The notes under the pieces: generated by a model
Told to the model about the DNA's origin: nothing
Database searches by the model: none
The model's input: only the letters and a program-made list of their open reading frames with translations
Assembly (NCBI GenBank): GCA_021790555.1
Contig: JAJYGY010000336.1
Coordinates: 1 to 6,837 of the forward strand
Origin: a bacterium
GTDB taxonomy: Bacteria > Oederibacteriota > JAJYGY01
DNA: 6,837 nt
Direction of reading: 5' to 3'
Shown: piece after piece, positions 5,644 through 6,837 of the stretch
Layout of the letters: each line of letters begins with the position of its first letter
Numbering within the stretch: the first letter of the stretch is position 1
Translations under genes and position numbers: made by a program

Positions 5644-5669
5644 GGGGTCCTCGGCGGAAAGATGCAATT

Positions 5670-5691
5670 TGCTAGCATTTTGCTAGCATTT
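5670..5691 (-). promoter_or_regulatory. Twin palindromic operator of the toxin-antitoxin operon
   Basis: The 11-base unit TGCTAGCATTT occurs twice in direct succession (5670-5680 and 5681-5691, plus-strand reading). Each copy contains the perfect 8-base palindrome TGCTAGCA (5670-5677 and 5681-5688). The centres are 11 bases apart, about one helical turn, so two antitoxin dimers could bind the same DNA face. The repeats overlap the predicted -10 element and transcription start. This is the arrangement expected for autorepression by ribbon-helix-helix antitoxins, and it is an A/T-rich island in GC-rich DNA. Confidence 0.75.
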
Positions 5692-5717
5692 TACCTTCCG
5701 GCGGTCCGGCCTTTCAA
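5688..5717 (-). promoter_or_regulatory. Promoter of the toxin-antitoxin operon
   Basis: On the minus strand TTGAAA (5717-5712, five of six to TTGACA) is followed after 18 bases by TAAAAT (5693-5688, five of six to TATAAT). Transcription would start near 5681, leaving a leader of about 38 bases before the antitoxin ATG. The -35 element overlaps the stop codon of the upstream rarA gene, so the operon is independently promoted although rarA reads in the same direction. Confidence 0.7.
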
Positions 5718-6837
5718 GCCTTTTTCCCCCGCCTTTCCCGCCTCCTGCCTTCCATCCATTCCAGGTGCCGCTTGAACTCGGCCTCACGGCCGCGCTCCAC
5801 GGGCTCGTAGAATTTGGCCCCCTTCAGGGCGTCGGGAAGGTGCTGCTGGTCCACCACGGCCTCGGGGTCGTCGTGGGCGTACTGGTAGCCCCTGCCGTAG
5901 TCCAGGTCCTTGAGCAGCCGGGTGGGCGCGTTGCGCAGGTGCAGGGGCACGGGCAGGGCCCCGTGCCTCTCCACCGCCTCCCGGACGGCCCCATAGGCCT
6001 TGTCCGAGGCGTTGCTCTTGGGCGCGCAGGCCAGGTACAGGGCGGCCTGCAGGATGGCCAGCTCGCCCTCGGGGGACCCCAGGAATTCGTAGGAATCCCT
6101 GGCCGCCATCACCAGCGGCAGGGCCTGGGGGTCGGCGTTGCCGACGTCCTCGGAGGCCATGCGGGCCAGGCGGCGGCAGAGGTAGAGGGGATCCTCGCCC
6201 GAGGCCAGCATGCGGGCGGCCCAGTAGGCCGCGCCGTCCGGATCGGACGAGCGCACGGACTTGTGCAGGGCCGAGATGAGGTCGTAGTGCTGCTCGCCGG
6301 ACTTGTCGTAGAGCAGGGAGCGCTTCTGGGCCACCTCCTCGGCCTTCTCCAGCAGGAGCGGCCGGGCCCCGTCGGGGGCGGGCTTGGTGACCAGCACCAG
6401 CTGTTCCAGCAGGCCCAGGGCTTTGCGCGCGTCGCCGTCGGCCATGGAGGCCAGGAATTCAAGCACCTCGCCGGGGGCCTGGGCCCGGTAGCGGCCCAGG
6501 CCGCGTTCGGGGTCGGCCAGGGCCCGCCGCATCAGGCCGGCCAGGGCCCCGGCCGGCAGGGCCTTCAGCACCGCCACCAGCGACCGCGACAGCAGGGCCG
6601 AATTCAGCTCAAACGAGGGGTTCTCGGTGGTGGCGCCGATGAAGACCACCGTGCCCTTTTCCACGTGGGGCAGCAGGTAGTCCTGCTGCGAGCGGTTGAA
6701 GCGGTGGATCTCGTCGATGAACAGGATGCTGCGGCGGCCCTGCAGCTTCAGTTCCTGTCCGGCCTCCTGGATGATCTCCTTCAGGTCCTTCACCCCGGCG
6801 GTGACGGCCGAGACCTGCACGAAACGGGCCCGGGTGC
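5714..6837 (-). CDS. rarA: Replication-associated recombination protein A (RarA/MgsA), 5' end missing
   Basis: RarA is an AAA+ ATPase related to clamp-loader subunits that acts at stalled replication forks. About 373 residues are visible and the frame runs off the right edge, so the start and the Walker A loop (roughly 75 residues) are outside the window. Visible signatures are ARFVQVSAVTAGVKDL near the edge, Walker B ILFIDEIHRF (around 6727-6698), GATTENPSFELNSALLSRS with sensor 1 and the arginine finger (around 6637-6581), and sensor 2 GDARKAL. The C-terminal part has the helical tetramerisation region with YDLISALHKSVRSSDPDGA and the terminal motif GYQYAHDDPEA. An internal GTG at 6820 is not the true start because family-conserved residues continue upstream of it. 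The gene ends in a basic tail and no terminator was found before the toxin-antitoxin promoter. Confidence 0.95.
   Translation of the reverse strand, partial: TRARFVQVSAVTAGVKDLKEIIQEAGQELKLQGRRSILFIDEIHRFNRSQQDYLLPHVEKGTVVFIGATTENPSFELNSALLSRSLVAVLKALPAGALAGLMRRALADPERGLGRYRAQAPGEVLEFLASMADGDARKALGLLEQLVLVTKPAPDGARPLLLEKAEEVAQKRSLLYDKSGEQHYDLISALHKSVRSSDPDGAAYWAARMLASGEDPLYLCRRLARMASEDVGNADPQALPLVMAARDSYEFLGSPEGELAILQAALYLACAPKSNASDKAYGAVREAVERHGALPVPLHLRNAPTRLLKDLDYGRGYQYAHDDPEAVVDQQHLPDALKGAKFYEPVERGREAEFKRHLEWMEGRRRERRGKKA

Noticed and set aside
5644..5667. TTG start at 5667 for the antitoxin
   Set aside because: It lacks a ribosome binding site and would add eight residues before the typical MAALVIKSLPE family start, which has GAGGA upstream.
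1..6837. CRISPR arrays, tRNA or rRNA genes, insertion sequences, attachment sites
   Set aside because: No regularly spaced repeats, tRNA-like folds, rRNA signatures, transposase motifs or terminal inverted repeats were seen by eye.

Overview
The window is GC-rich, tightly packed bacterial DNA. An LptE-like secreted protein suggests a Gram-negative envelope. Nothing here fixes the lineage, so I leave the organism as an unplaced high-GC Gram-negative bacterium.

Left part, + strand (1-4636). About 175 bases hold a candidate promoter and no supportable gene. Next comes a secreted LptE-like protein (176-784), then a 186-base spacer with a terminator-like hairpin and a good sigma70-type promoter (TTGACA, 17 bases, GATAAA). 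That promoter probably drives four genes read the same way: a Fur-family regulator, a small ferritin-like protein, serine O-acetyltransferase (cysE) and NAD+-dependent DNA ligase (ligA). Gaps are 46 and 9 bases, then a 1-base overlap. Fur beside a ferritin-like protein points to iron handling, cysE feeds cysteine synthesis, and ligA is a housekeeping replication and repair gene.

Right part, - strand (4644-6837). Reading leftwards from the right edge, there is a 5'-truncated rarA (AAA+ replication-fork ATPase). It is followed by a FitAB/VapBC-type toxin-antitoxin pair (ribbon-helix-helix antitoxin, PIN toxin, ATGA overlap) and then a small basic protein that I do not recognise. The toxin-antitoxin pair has its own promoter at the end of rarA. 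Two adjacent copies of an 8-base palindrome, 11 bases centre to centre, overlap the -10 element and the expected transcription start, as expected for an autorepressed operator. ligA and the small basic gene converge, and their stop codons lie in the two arms of one inverted repeat.

The most interesting part is the three-gene minus-strand cluster. The unknown third protein consists largely of two diverged copies of one 27-residue motif ending in Asp-Arg-Arg, aligned without gaps at an offset of 53 residues. It begins 29 bases after the toxin stop, with its own strong ribosome binding site. Whether it is a functional third partner of the toxin-antitoxin pair or only a neighbour cannot be told from this sequence.
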